IMG/VR virus record: IMGVR_UViG_3300031269_000106
Location: 1 to 20,640 of that record
Length of the DNA: 20,640 nucleotides
From: a virus
Strand: one strand, 5' to 3'
This document shows positions 6,171 to 13,547 of the stretch, one piece after another. The translations under genes were made by a program, and so were the position numbers. Within the stretch, counting starts at the first letter, position 1; the number at the start of each line of letters is the position of its first letter. Under the pieces are notes generated by a model. The model was given only the letters and a program-made list of their open reading frames with translations. It ran no database searches and had not been told where the DNA came from.

Positions 6171-8180
6171 AGCGGGCCGCGCCGTATTCCGAACGATTGA
6201 CTCAATAACCCGCCGCTGAATCTGTCCACTGGCATCTTGACGCAAGGCGGGCGCGAGAGCCGCCATTGGGTCTGTGGAAAGCAACGCCCTTGCGATAAGC
6301 TGGCGCGTTGCCTCGGTTTGCCCCCTTGCAGCTGGGCCGAGCGTTGCCATGATTTGAGCGACAGCATCGCCCATCTGGAAGTTAGCGCCCTTTTGAGCCG
6401 CAGCCAGTAGCCCGCCGGACGCCGAATTGGCGCGCTCTATGTCTTGCAGATTGTCAGCGGTTTTGGACCCGCGAAGAGCGGTATTCTGCGTTTCCCACAT
6501 GGTGCCTTCCCGCCCGAGACGGCGCGCATACTGCTCTGGGTCAAGCGCCATGGCCCGCGCTTCCGCATCCATCTTAGGGCTGCGTACTGTTTTGGCGCTG
6601 TTCGCCGTTGGTGCTTTGTTGGCCTCAATCTGCGCTTGCATCTTGCCGCCGTATCCAAGGCGCGCGGCTTGCTGCTGGTCAGGCGTCATGGCCCCAAATT
6701 GCTGCGTCGTGTCCGCCGCCCGGCGCTCGCCGCGCATCATCCCCGCGCCCTCGTTGATTGCGCCTATTTCTTGCGACCGCGTGCGGAACCCGTCATTTGC
6801 GGCGCGATACATGTCAGATGATTGCTCCAACGCGCCGTCCAGTTCGTTCATCAGCTTGCCCAACTCGCGCGCCTCGTTGTTTCGGCCCGCGCGAACAGCC
6901 GCGCCAATATCATCCTGCACTGATTGCTTGACGCCCAAAACGCGGTCAAAATCGCTCAACTCGCGCGAGATTTCGCCATCAGGCGATCTTTCTGCCACAA
7001 GCCTGCGCCGATACCCGGCCAGCTTGGCGTCGATGCCGTCACCTGTAACGCCGCTGCCCTGCATCCCGCCGATGCGGTCGTCAATCGCGCTCACTGCGCC
7101 GCGCACGTCCACCGGCGCAGCATTGCCCCGCGCCGCGCCATAGTCTCGGTCCGCCGCAGTTGATCGCTCGGCCCTCATGCTGTCCTCGGCTTGGGCTGCT
7201 GTTCTGCCTTGCATCCCGAAAGCATCATCGACAAACCCGCCAACGCGCTCGGGCTGGCCCCGCTGCCGCATTTCCAAAAACTCCGCAATCTCGCGCGCTG
7301 CGTCGCTGTCACCACCGCGCACAATGCCGTTTGCCGTGCGCTGGCCCGACATCCCAAGGGCGTCCATTAAGCGGAATTCAGGTTGCCCATCACTAAGCGC
7401 GCGGGCCAGATCGTCCGCAACTTGGCTTGGTTGTCTCCCGCTGCCTTCGAATGTAGATGCAATTGCGCGGTTTGCCTTGCCCGTGTTGGCGCGGTTTAGG
7501 GCCATGTCAAATAGGCCTGAAATTGGGTCAGATACGCCGCGCGCCACCCTTGATCCGGCGGCGACCCCAACGGGAGCGGCGCCACCAAGAATCGTCCCCA
7601 GCAATCCGCCCATTGCAGCACTCTTACCCGTTTCTACGCCGTCCGCACTGCCCGCGCCCGCAATCGCTCCCTCAACCCCGCCGATGCCCATGCCGCGCAG
7701 CACAGTGCCGAGAAGCCCTCTGCCTGTCGCGGCGGGCAAAGCCGCCAAAGACGTGCCGACCATGCCGCCAATATTTCCAGCGCCAAAGGATGCTGGGTTA
7801 GCATCGCGTGACCGACCAAGCCGCGCGCGCTCTGCGTCCCTGCCTTCCGCATACCGGCTGCCCATTGTGCCGGAATAATCGCCAAAGGTGCTGGTTCCGT
7901 CCGGTTGGGCCTGCACTCCCATCAACGCCGAACGCACACCAGAAAGGTTGTCTCCAAGGTTAAATTTGGCACCCTCTACGGCACCGTCAAATGCGCTGCC
8001 GATGCTGCTGCCCAATTCAGCAACAGCCGCGCTGTTGGTCGCAGACCCGCCTTGTGGCGTATCCGGGAACCCCATGCCTCGCTGTGTTTTGTATTGGGCA
8101 AGCGCATTCTGCATCACCTCCCGGCTAGTCCCCTCGGGAAACTCAACAATCGTGCCGTCTGGCATTTCAATTTCGATCAT
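6162..8180 (-). CDS. Large internal virion / DNA-ejection protein
   Basis: 672 residues. The N-terminus EIEMPDGTIVEFPEGTSREV is a short module I know from the start of large internal virion proteins of podoviruses, followed by a region rich in Gly, Ala and Ser (about 60-240) with hydrophobic glycine-rich stretches such as GGLLGTILGGAAPVGVAAG. The remainder is helical and charged with many Arg, Asp and Glu. No catalytic motif is visible. The start ATG at 8180 overlaps the upstream stop by ATGA and has GGGAG just before it. It is the last gene of the long operon, next to the transglycosylase-like protein, which is the arrangement of T7 gp15/gp16 and P22 ejection genes. The likely job is to leave the head and help DNA cross the cell envelope; this is inferred. 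Confidence 0.75.
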   Translation of the reverse strand: MIEIEMPDGTIVEFPEGTSREVMQNALAQYKTQRGMGFPDTPQGGSATNSAAVAELGSSIGSAFDGAVEGAKFNLGDNLSGVRSALMGVQAQPDGTSTFGDYSGTMGSRYAEGRDAERARLGRSRDANPASFGAGNIGGMVGTSLAALPAATGRGLLGTVLRGMGIGGVEGAIAGAGSADGVETGKSAAMGGLLGTILGGAAPVGVAAGSRVARGVSDPISGLFDMALNRANTGKANRAIASTFEGSGRQPSQVADDLARALSDGQPEFRLMDALGMSGQRTANGIVRGGDSDAAREIAEFLEMRQRGQPERVGGFVDDAFGMQGRTAAQAEDSMRAERSTAADRDYGAARGNAAPVDVRGAVSAIDDRIGGMQGSGVTGDGIDAKLAGYRRRLVAERSPDGEISRELSDFDRVLGVKQSVQDDIGAAVRAGRNNEARELGKLMNELDGALEQSSDMYRAANDGFRTRSQEIGAINEGAGMMRGERRAADTTQQFGAMTPDQQQAARLGYGGKMQAQIEANKAPTANSAKTVRSPKMDAEARAMALDPEQYARRLGREGTMWETQNTALRGSKTADNLQDIERANSASGGLLAAAQKGANFQMGDAVAQIMATLGPAARGQTEATRQLIARALLSTDPMAALAPALRQDASGQIQRRVIESIVRNTARPALN

Positions 8181-9862
8181 TCAATCGCTCCCGTTTCAGG
8201 GTTAAACTTGAACCGTTGGGGCGAAGTCTTTCCAATCGCGGGCCTGTCGCCAAACTTCACCTGTCCGTCATCATCCAGCGCCCACGTCCCTTGCCCGTAT
8301 GCGGTATCAAGCATGACCTCGCGGAATTTTCGAGCCGCGCGCAGGTATTCGGTTTTGCTGGTATATGATGACATCGACGTAGCCGCGATGCCGATAGCCT
8401 CACGTTCGCTGTCAGTTAGCTGCCCAACCGCGCCGCCTGTCGGGCTGTTGTCCCGCATGTTTTGGACTTCATCCAAAGCCGCGCGCGTTTGGATTTGCTG
8501 TGTTCGGTTGTTGAAGTCGGATGCCTGACTGCCGGGGATCTTTGCCCCCATCGCGCCGATCACGCCTGTAACAGGAACCCCGCCATCTTCCAGTTCCTTG
8601 ATGTTCAAATCAAGACTTCTAAGCGTTGTCCCCATCTTGATGCCGGATTGGCGCTCGGTTTCGAGGCCCTTCTGCTCTAGTGCTCGACTTTCAGTAGCCG
8701 CGCCGCTGCCCGGAATAAGCTCGTCAACCCACGTCCCCAACTCTGCGTCCCATCGGCGCTGGAAGTCCTTAGACGGCTTGTCTGCCATTGGCCTACTGTC
8801 TGGCTGCTCGCCGGTGTTGACCGTCGTGCTGATGTTAGGCGCCGCCGCCGATGCCCCGCTGTTTTGCCAGTCCTGAAGGCTGCCCCGATACCCTTGCGAT
8901 CTGGCGAATTCATATTCCTGCATATCGCTTGTGGGCTTTACCGGCTCTGGATTCGCCGCCTTGTAGACTTGCTCCACGCTTATCGCGCCACCGTCAAACG
9001 CGCCCAGGTGTTGCGGGCTGTTCTGCTCGATCCATCCGCGCGCCTGTGCGCGCATCTGCGCCGCGCGCTGTTGCTCGGCCTGCCTCTTGGCGCTGTCAGC
9101 GTCGATACGCTGCTGCTGTAGGGCTGTATCGCGACCGAACTGAGTATCCCCCGCCGCCGATGCCCTGCGGCCATCCATGCGGCCCATGGCAGCGTTGTAG
9201 ACGCCTTGGTTGTTGACGCCCTGCATCCCTGCCAGACCTGCGCGGATACTGTCGGCACGATCCGGCGACATATTCTTGAAAATCATGCCCAGCAATCCGC
9301 CGACATTTTCTTCGGCTGGCTTGAATCGGCCCAGAAGTCCGCCCGGTTGTTCCATTGTGTCCGCTCCCTGTGTGCCTGCCATCGTAGAAGACCCGCCTTG
9401 TGGGCCTAATGCGCCGCCCTGTGGCGCCCCGCGCGACTGACCGCCATGCGCGCCCGCGTAGTCCGAAAGACTGGTCCCGAATGAATCAGACGGATTATAG
9501 CGCCCGCCGGTCTGCACGTATTTCCGCGCGCCGCCCGCGCCGCCGAGATGCCCCATTGCGACCAGAGAACCCATGTCCAGCGCCCTGCCGTTCACGACTG
9601 ATCCGACCAGTGGGCCGAGGTTCTTTTCTAAGTCCGCAAAGTGCCAGTTTTCCGCCGCCACTTGTAATTCAGGGGACGCCATAAACTGCTGTGGCGTTAC
9701 GCCTTGTGGAATGGCCCCTGCGTTCATTGCGTCTTGCAGCCGGGCCTGCCCAAACTGCACGCGGCCAAAGTGTCCAGCCTTCCCGCCAGCGCCCATTTCG
9801 CTATTTTGCGCACCCCAATTCCCGCCACTTTCAGACTGGATCAGCGAGTCAAGATAGCCCAT
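8177..9862 (-). CDS. Virion-associated lytic-transglycosylase-like protein
   Basis: 561 residues from ATG at 9862, which has AAAGGA at a good distance; a GTG at 9868 is also in frame. The N-terminal 110 residues look like a lysozyme-fold transglycosylase: LDSLIQSESGGNWGAQN with candidate catalytic Glu11, then HFGRVQFGQARLQDAM, and AMGHLGGAGGARKYV near 105-120. The rest (about 130-561) is Gly/Gln/Ala-rich and then helical, without a recognised domain. Such proteins ride in the virion and open a local hole in peptidoglycan during DNA entry, like T7 gp16. Position among other ejection candidates fits. It could instead be a structural relic of the enzyme, since I cannot check the full active site. 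Confidence 0.75.
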   Translation of the reverse strand: MGYLDSLIQSESGGNWGAQNSEMGAGGKAGHFGRVQFGQARLQDAMNAGAIPQGVTPQQFMASPELQVAAENWHFADLEKNLGPLVGSVVNGRALDMGSLVAMGHLGGAGGARKYVQTGGRYNPSDSFGTSLSDYAGAHGGQSRGAPQGGALGPQGGSSTMAGTQGADTMEQPGGLLGRFKPAEENVGGLLGMIFKNMSPDRADSIRAGLAGMQGVNNQGVYNAAMGRMDGRRASAAGDTQFGRDTALQQQRIDADSAKRQAEQQRAAQMRAQARGWIEQNSPQHLGAFDGGAISVEQVYKAANPEPVKPTSDMQEYEFARSQGYRGSLQDWQNSGASAAAPNISTTVNTGEQPDSRPMADKPSKDFQRRWDAELGTWVDELIPGSGAATESRALEQKGLETERQSGIKMGTTLRSLDLNIKELEDGGVPVTGVIGAMGAKIPGSQASDFNNRTQQIQTRAALDEVQNMRDNSPTGGAVGQLTDSEREAIGIAATSMSSYTSKTEYLRAARKFREVMLDTAYGQGTWALDDDGQVKFGDRPAIGKTSPQRFKFNPETGAIE

Positions 9863-9864
9863 GA

Positions 9865-10236
9865 TCACATTCCTTTAAAGAAGTTGCCGATTTTGGAAAG
9901 GTTCCCGCCGCCTTCAAACGCGCCGCCCGACTTGCCCATGCCGCCGCCATCGAACATATCGCCAATGCCACTGAATCCGCGAAATCCGCCAGAAAACTCT
10001 GGCCCGCTTGCGCCCGGCCCGCCGCCGTTGAACATATCAAGGCCGTTGGTAAAGCCACCATAGCTAGGCTGTTCGGGCTGTTGCTGTTGGCCGCCCATCA
10101 TCTGCGTAATGACTTCGTAAAGCGCGGGATTGCTTTGCTGCAATGCCTGCAATGCTTGGGGGTCTATGCCCCGCTGGCCCATAGATTGTTGCTGCTGCTG
10201 CTGCTGCGGTTGCTGAAACATATTGAGGATGCCCAT
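9865..10236 (-). CDS. Gly/Gln-rich small virion-like protein, unknown function
   Basis: 123 residues, start ATG overlapping the upstream stop as TGATG. The N-terminal part has a run of seven Gln (QQPQQQQQQQ) and more Gln near 70; the C-terminal half is rich in Gly, Phe and Met (GFTNGLDMFNGGGPGASG, GGFRGFSGIGDMF). There is no recognised domain. Its final codons overlap by GTGA the region of the next gene's start. Low complexity of this sort is shared with the flanking ejection genes, so I place it as a minor virion or ejection component by context only. Confidence 0.65.
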   Translation of the reverse strand: MGILNMFQQPQQQQQQQSMGQRGIDPQALQALQQSNPALYEVITQMMGGQQQQPEQPSYGGFTNGLDMFNGGGPGASGPEFSGGFRGFSGIGDMFDGGGMGKSGGAFEGGGNLSKIGNFFKGM

Positions 10237-12125
10237 CAGAGGAATATCGACGCTATATCAAGCAGGCCCGGCGTTGACTTGGATTCTTCACTGACTGGCG
10301 ATGGAACGCCGCCTATCGCCGCCAAAAGCCGCGACAAAGCATCGTCGCTAAAGTTTGTGTCTGCCATCGTTTGATCCTTTGCCAAGTCAATGATTTGCTG
10401 AATTAAGCCTTGCTGCATGTTGCCCGCGCCCATTTGTGCATCAAGCGCCGATTGGCCGCGCGTAAAGCCCATGTTTGACAATCCTGCCAAATAGGATGCG
10501 TTTTGCGAACGCTGTTGATTCGTTGAAAGAGAATTCCGAGCGTTCGCCAGCTGGGCTTCCAGTTGTGCGCTTTGATTCCTTTGGTCAGCGCTTAGAGTGT
10601 TGCCAATGTTTTGGAACGCAGTGTTCCGATCCATATCAAGCGCCGCAAGAGAATTCCGAGCGTTTGCCTGTTGGGCTTCCAGTTGTGCGCTTTGATTCCT
10701 TTGGTCAGCGCTTAGAGTGTTGCCAATGTTTTGGAACGCAGCGTTCCTATCTGAATCAAGCGCTGATTGGCCGCGCGTAAAGCCCATGTTTGACAATCCT
10801 GCCAAATAGGATGCGTTTTGCGAACGCTGTTGATTCGTTGAAAGAGAATTCCGAGCGTTCGCCAGCTGGGCTTCCAGTTGTGCGCTTTGATTCCTTTGGT
10901 CAGCGCTTAGAGTGTTGCCAATGTTTTGGAACGCAGCGTTCCTATCTGAATCAAGCGCTGATTGGCCCCGCATAAAGCCCATATCTGCCACATTAGCCAG
11001 CGCCGACGCGTTCTGCGTACTCTGCTGATTCGCCGCAAGCGAATTCTGAGCGTTCGCCAGAGAAGACTGCAATTTCGCGCTTTGATTCCCTTGGTCTGCG
11101 CTTAGGGTGTTGGCAATGTCCTGAAACGCGGCGCCCTGAGCCTGCATGAAGTTATCGGAATTCAGCCCCGCTGCTGTGCGCGCCGCAATGTCGCCGAAGC
11201 CTCTGTTTGTTTCCGCCTGCATGACGCCTTGTCGAGATCCGCCGAACGCGCCAGACGCTGCCGAATTGGTCTGATTCATCGCAATTTGGCGCTGGCGGTT
11301 TAGTTCGCTCATCGTCGTGTCGATCACGCCGCTGGTAAACGGATTCATATAAGGGTTCAGATCAGTTTCGCTTACCTGCCCGGCCCGCACGTCTCCCGCC
11401 TCAACCGGTGCGGATGGGGGCCGGGCCGCTATGTTGTTAAGCATATCTCCAGATTGCCTTAAAAACCCCTGTGACTGGTCGAAGATATTGCCAATTTGGC
11501 GCTGGCGGCCCGGACCGCTCATCGCACTGTCGCTATACTGTCCAGCCTGCACGTTTTGCGAGCCGATCTGAGGCAGTTGGGTCTGACCAGCCAATCCGCT
11601 GAACACATTGCCTGCTTGCGTATAAAACCCCTGTGACTGGTCGAAGATATTGCCAATTTGGCGCTGGCGGCCCGGACCGCTCATCGCACTGTCGCTATAC
11701 TGTCCAGCCTGCACGTTTTGCGGACCGATCTGAGGCAGTTGGGTCTGACCAGCCGAATACTGTCCAGCCTGCACGTTTTGCGAGCCGATCTGAGGCAGTT
11801 GGGTCTGACCAGCCAATCCGCTGAACACATTGCCTGCTTGCGTATAAAACCCCTGTGACTGGTCAAAGATATTTTGTTGCGGTGGCTGTTGCTGCTGTTG
11901 CTGCGACTGGGAAAACTTCCCGGCCTCGGCGCTGCCCATGATGTCATTGCGGATCATATCAAACGACGATCCGCCATCCAGCGCGCTTTGGTAAAACGAC
12001 ATACCCGCATCATCCGGCGCGCGGCCAAGGGCGCTCTGGTACAGCGCGGCAAGGTTATTTGCAGGCATTTGCTGTTGGCCCATTGCGCCCGATTGCTGTG
12101 TTTGGCCGAATTGAGGTGTGAACAT
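10236..12125 (-). CDS. DUF4214 protein with long internal repeats, probable virion/ejection protein
   Basis: 629 residues. Near the N-terminus, about residues 23-69, LYQSALGRAPDDAGMSFYQS and the following GSSFDMIRNDIMGSAEA match the DUF4214 domain seen in surface-layer and secreted proteins. A Gln tract follows (about 73-84). Then come copies of a unit containing GNIFDQSQGFYTQAGNVFSG and GQTQLPQIGSQNVQAGQYS (about 84-225), a middle part, and copies of an Asn/Gln/Ser/Ala-rich unit with RGQSALDSDRNAAFQNIGNT and LSADQRNQSAQLEAQLANAR (about 330-590). No transmembrane helix or enzyme motif is visible. It starts directly after the upstream TAA with AAGGGA as ribosome site. Position suggests an ejected or tail-associated virion protein, perhaps fibrous or helical; the role is inferred. 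Confidence 0.75.
   Translation of the reverse strand: MFTPQFGQTQQSGAMGQQQMPANNLAALYQSALGRAPDDAGMSFYQSALDGGSSFDMIRNDIMGSAEAGKFSQSQQQQQQPPQQNIFDQSQGFYTQAGNVFSGLAGQTQLPQIGSQNVQAGQYSAGQTQLPQIGPQNVQAGQYSDSAMSGPGRQRQIGNIFDQSQGFYTQAGNVFSGLAGQTQLPQIGSQNVQAGQYSDSAMSGPGRQRQIGNIFDQSQGFLRQSGDMLNNIAARPPSAPVEAGDVRAGQVSETDLNPYMNPFTSGVIDTTMSELNRQRQIAMNQTNSAASGAFGGSRQGVMQAETNRGFGDIAARTAAGLNSDNFMQAQGAAFQDIANTLSADQGNQSAKLQSSLANAQNSLAANQQSTQNASALANVADMGFMRGQSALDSDRNAAFQNIGNTLSADQRNQSAQLEAQLANARNSLSTNQQRSQNASYLAGLSNMGFTRGQSALDSDRNAAFQNIGNTLSADQRNQSAQLEAQQANARNSLAALDMDRNTAFQNIGNTLSADQRNQSAQLEAQLANARNSLSTNQQRSQNASYLAGLSNMGFTRGQSALDAQMGAGNMQQGLIQQIIDLAKDQTMADTNFSDDALSRLLAAIGGVPSPVSEESKSTPGLLDIASIFL
10450..11160. repeat. 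Direct repeats inside the DUF4214 gene (set A)
   Basis: The segment 10450-10621 recurs at 10765-10936, by eye identical over about 172 bp and 315 bp (105 codons) apart. A shortened, slightly changed copy lies at about 10648-10741, and more diverged copies lie at about 10970-11160. All are in frame, encoding the SALDSDRNAAFQNIGNTLSA type unit. The sharp joint in the short copy suggests recombination or slippage between units. Confidence 0.9.
11466..11880. repeat. Direct repeats inside the DUF4214 gene (set B)
   Basis: A unit starting cccctgtgactggtc occurs at 11466, 11628 and 11850, so the first period is 162 bp (54 codons). The second period is 222 bp because an extra 60 bp sub-unit (about 11700-11815, tactgtccagcctgcacg) is present. 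It encodes repeated GQTQLPQIG(S/P)QNVQAGQYS. All lengths are multiples of three, so the frame is kept. Confidence 0.88.
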
Positions 12126-12584
12126 TTACTTATCCCTTCCCTCCATGAAGTAACCCGGCTCACCGAAGCGCGCTGGCCCGGCGTTTGACATAGGTTGCCC
12201 TTGCTGCGCCCCCTGCGGGTCCATCCCGCCGCCCGTCAGCGCTCGAAGAGCCGCGAAAAGGTCCGGGTTTGCCTTCTGAAACATATCCATGTTGTTTTGG
12301 TAAAGAGGCTGTGAGGAATGACCGAAAACGCCGCCTCCAAAGTCTGTTGGCTCCGGTAAGTGCTGTTTCTGCGTGGGCAGCCCCAAAGACTGCGCCATAA
12401 GGTTGCTGCCTTCCATTGCCTGCATCTGCATGGGGTTAAACGCAGCTACCTCTGGCCCGTAAAATGGCGCAAACCCCAGTTTGTTGCGACCTTGTGCAAG
12501 GCCGATTGCGTCCTTTGATGCGTCCTCGATATACTTAGGCACCGACGCTTGCGTTGATTCGCTTCCTGATAATCCGTCAACCAT
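12126..12584 (-). CDS. Unknown virion-region protein, 152 aa
   Basis: 152 residues starting at an ATG that overlaps the upstream TAA as TAATG. I recognise no domain. The N-terminal third has YIEDASKDAIGLAQGRNKLG followed by PFYGPEVAAFNPMQMQAMEG. That last pattern (tyrosine-proline motif then a helix rich in Met and Gln) is common in small phage virion proteins placed before ejection proteins. The C-terminal half is Gly/Gln/Pro-rich. No signal or membrane segment. It lies between the gp13-like protein and the DUF4214 protein, so a role in the ejection apparatus or as its assembly partner is plausible but unproven. Confidence 0.65.
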   Translation of the reverse strand: MVDGLSGSESTQASVPKYIEDASKDAIGLAQGRNKLGFAPFYGPEVAAFNPMQMQAMEGSNLMAQSLGLPTQKQHLPEPTDFGGGVFGHSSQPLYQNNMDMFQKANPDLFAALRALTGGGMDPQGAQQGQPMSNAGPARFGEPGYFMEGRDK

Positions 12585-12934
12585 TAAAGTGACCTTTCCA
12601 TTGTGACGGTGGTTTCGCGCCAGCCGCGTTTATTCAGAATACGCCGCCAGCCGCGCCGCCCGTTTTGTGTCATTGCCGTGCAGCCCTGCGCCTTTGCCCA
12701 GATCGCCGCCGCTTGCTCCATTTGCTCAAGCTCCGCGATGTCGCCTGCCGCGCAAAGTACGTGGCAAACCTTTTTGCCTGGCCTGTCGAATATTTGCGTG
12801 ATTGCAACCGAACGCTGCCCCGGCCAGACCTGCATCCGGCCCGCCTTTACGGCGTCCTGTATTTCGTCTGCCGTGTGCGGCCCGCGCCTGATAGCTTTGG
12901 CGAGAAGCGCGGTTAAGTCACGCACGCCGTTCAA
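12584..12934 (-). CDS. T7 gp13-like / GNAT-like small phage protein
   Basis: Up to 116 residues. The pattern WPGQRSVAITQI, then VCHVLCAAGDIAELEQMEQA, AIWAKAQGCTAMTQNGRRGW and ILNKRGW resembles a family of small phage proteins with an acetyltransferase-like fold that includes T7 gp13 (DUF2833, PF11090, from memory). T7 gp13 is needed for proper virion assembly; whether this protein has enzyme activity is unknown. The start is uncertain: TTG at 12934 or GTG at 12925. Neither has a strong ribosome site, and both overlap the end of the previous gene, so coupled translation is likely. Its neighbour downstream starts at a TAATG overlap. The family assignment is moderate. Confidence 0.65.
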   Translation of the reverse strand: MNGVRDLTALLAKAIRRGPHTADEIQDAVKAGRMQVWPGQRSVAITQIFDRPGKKVCHVLCAAGDIAELEQMEQAAAIWAKAQGCTAMTQNGRRGWRRILNKRGWRETTVTMERSL

Positions 12935-13547
12935 TAATCACAGATGTTTGGCCGCTCAACTGCGTAACTGCCCCCGCGCTACCGCGTGTTAAGCCCTGAA
13001 CTCGGATAACGTCATTTACTTCAACATTAAATCTAGTGTAGATGTGGCTGCTAGATGTGTTGTGATTACTTGCCGCCCGAATATATCCAGACTGCCCAAT
13101 GCCACTGACTTTGTTGTTATTTTTAGTAATCCGAATCCCGACGTTTGTTCGTGCCGTTGACCCTGTTTGTGTAACGTTTGCAGTCACAGAAACTACGCCG
13201 TCGAATTTGACGGTAATAGACGTCGAAGCGATAGTGTAATCATCGCCGTCAACGTGGTCTGTCGTCCCCGAAAAGGGAATGTCCGTCCAGCTTGAGGTGT
13301 TTATATCTGTCGATGTGTCTGTGTTGCTAACGTTGACGTATGAAGCTGAACTCGCGCCGCCTGCGCCACCTGTGCTTACATTGCCGGAATTATCCACTGC
13401 CAGCGTCCACCAAGTCCCGTCAGGGCTGCGAAGCCTAATCGTTCCGCTGATGTCGTTTTGGCGCGCGCGCTTCACGTTTTCCCGATCCGCCTTCTCGATC
13501 TGCCTGTTGCGTGCGTTCTGCGCGCTATCGCCGCCGGGAAGGTTCAT
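12918..13547 (-). CDS. Probable fibre/receptor-binding protein with jelly-roll-like C-terminus
   Basis: 209 residues. A charged helical N-terminus (about 10-32, NARNRQIEKADRENVKRARQ) could form a trimeric coiled coil. It is followed by a short strand segment SPDGTWWTLAVDNSGNV and a glycine linker. From about residue 70 there is a beta-rich domain: ITVKFDGVVSVTANVTQ, TNVGIRITKNNNKV, YTRFNVEVNDVIRVQGL, and a final SGQTSVIIERRA strand. This order of strands recalls C1q/TNF-like jelly rolls, with a GD-V-like turn at EVNDVIRV. Such domains occur in phage fibres and head decorations. ATG at 13547 overlaps the upstream stop by ATGA with GAGGGG before it. The fold is my reading of strand pattern only. 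Confidence 0.65.
   Translation of the reverse strand: MNLPGGDSAQNARNRQIEKADRENVKRARQNDISGTIRLRSPDGTWWTLAVDNSGNVSTGGAGGASSASYVNVSNTDTSTDINTSSWTDIPFSGTTDHVDGDDYTIASTSITVKFDGVVSVTANVTQTGSTARTNVGIRITKNNNKVSGIGQSGYIRAASNHNTSSSHIYTRFNVEVNDVIRVQGLTRGSAGAVTQLSGQTSVIIERRA

Noticed and set aside
6427-7878. Long open frames on the plus strand (238 and 233 codons) opposite the 672-residue gene
   Set aside because: They lie fully antisense to a gene with good start, overlap and family features. They are rich in Arg, Pro, Ser and Ala as expected for shadows in GC-rich DNA, and show no ribosome site or domain.
10475-10975. Two near-identical plus-strand frames (MTILPNRMRF...)
   Set aside because: They are the antisense reading of the repeats in the DUF4214 gene, so their likeness is explained by the DNA repeat.
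10450-11880. Repeat blocks as a CRISPR array
   Set aside because: Units are long, in frame, vary in length, and code for protein; there are no short palindromic repeats with unique spacers.
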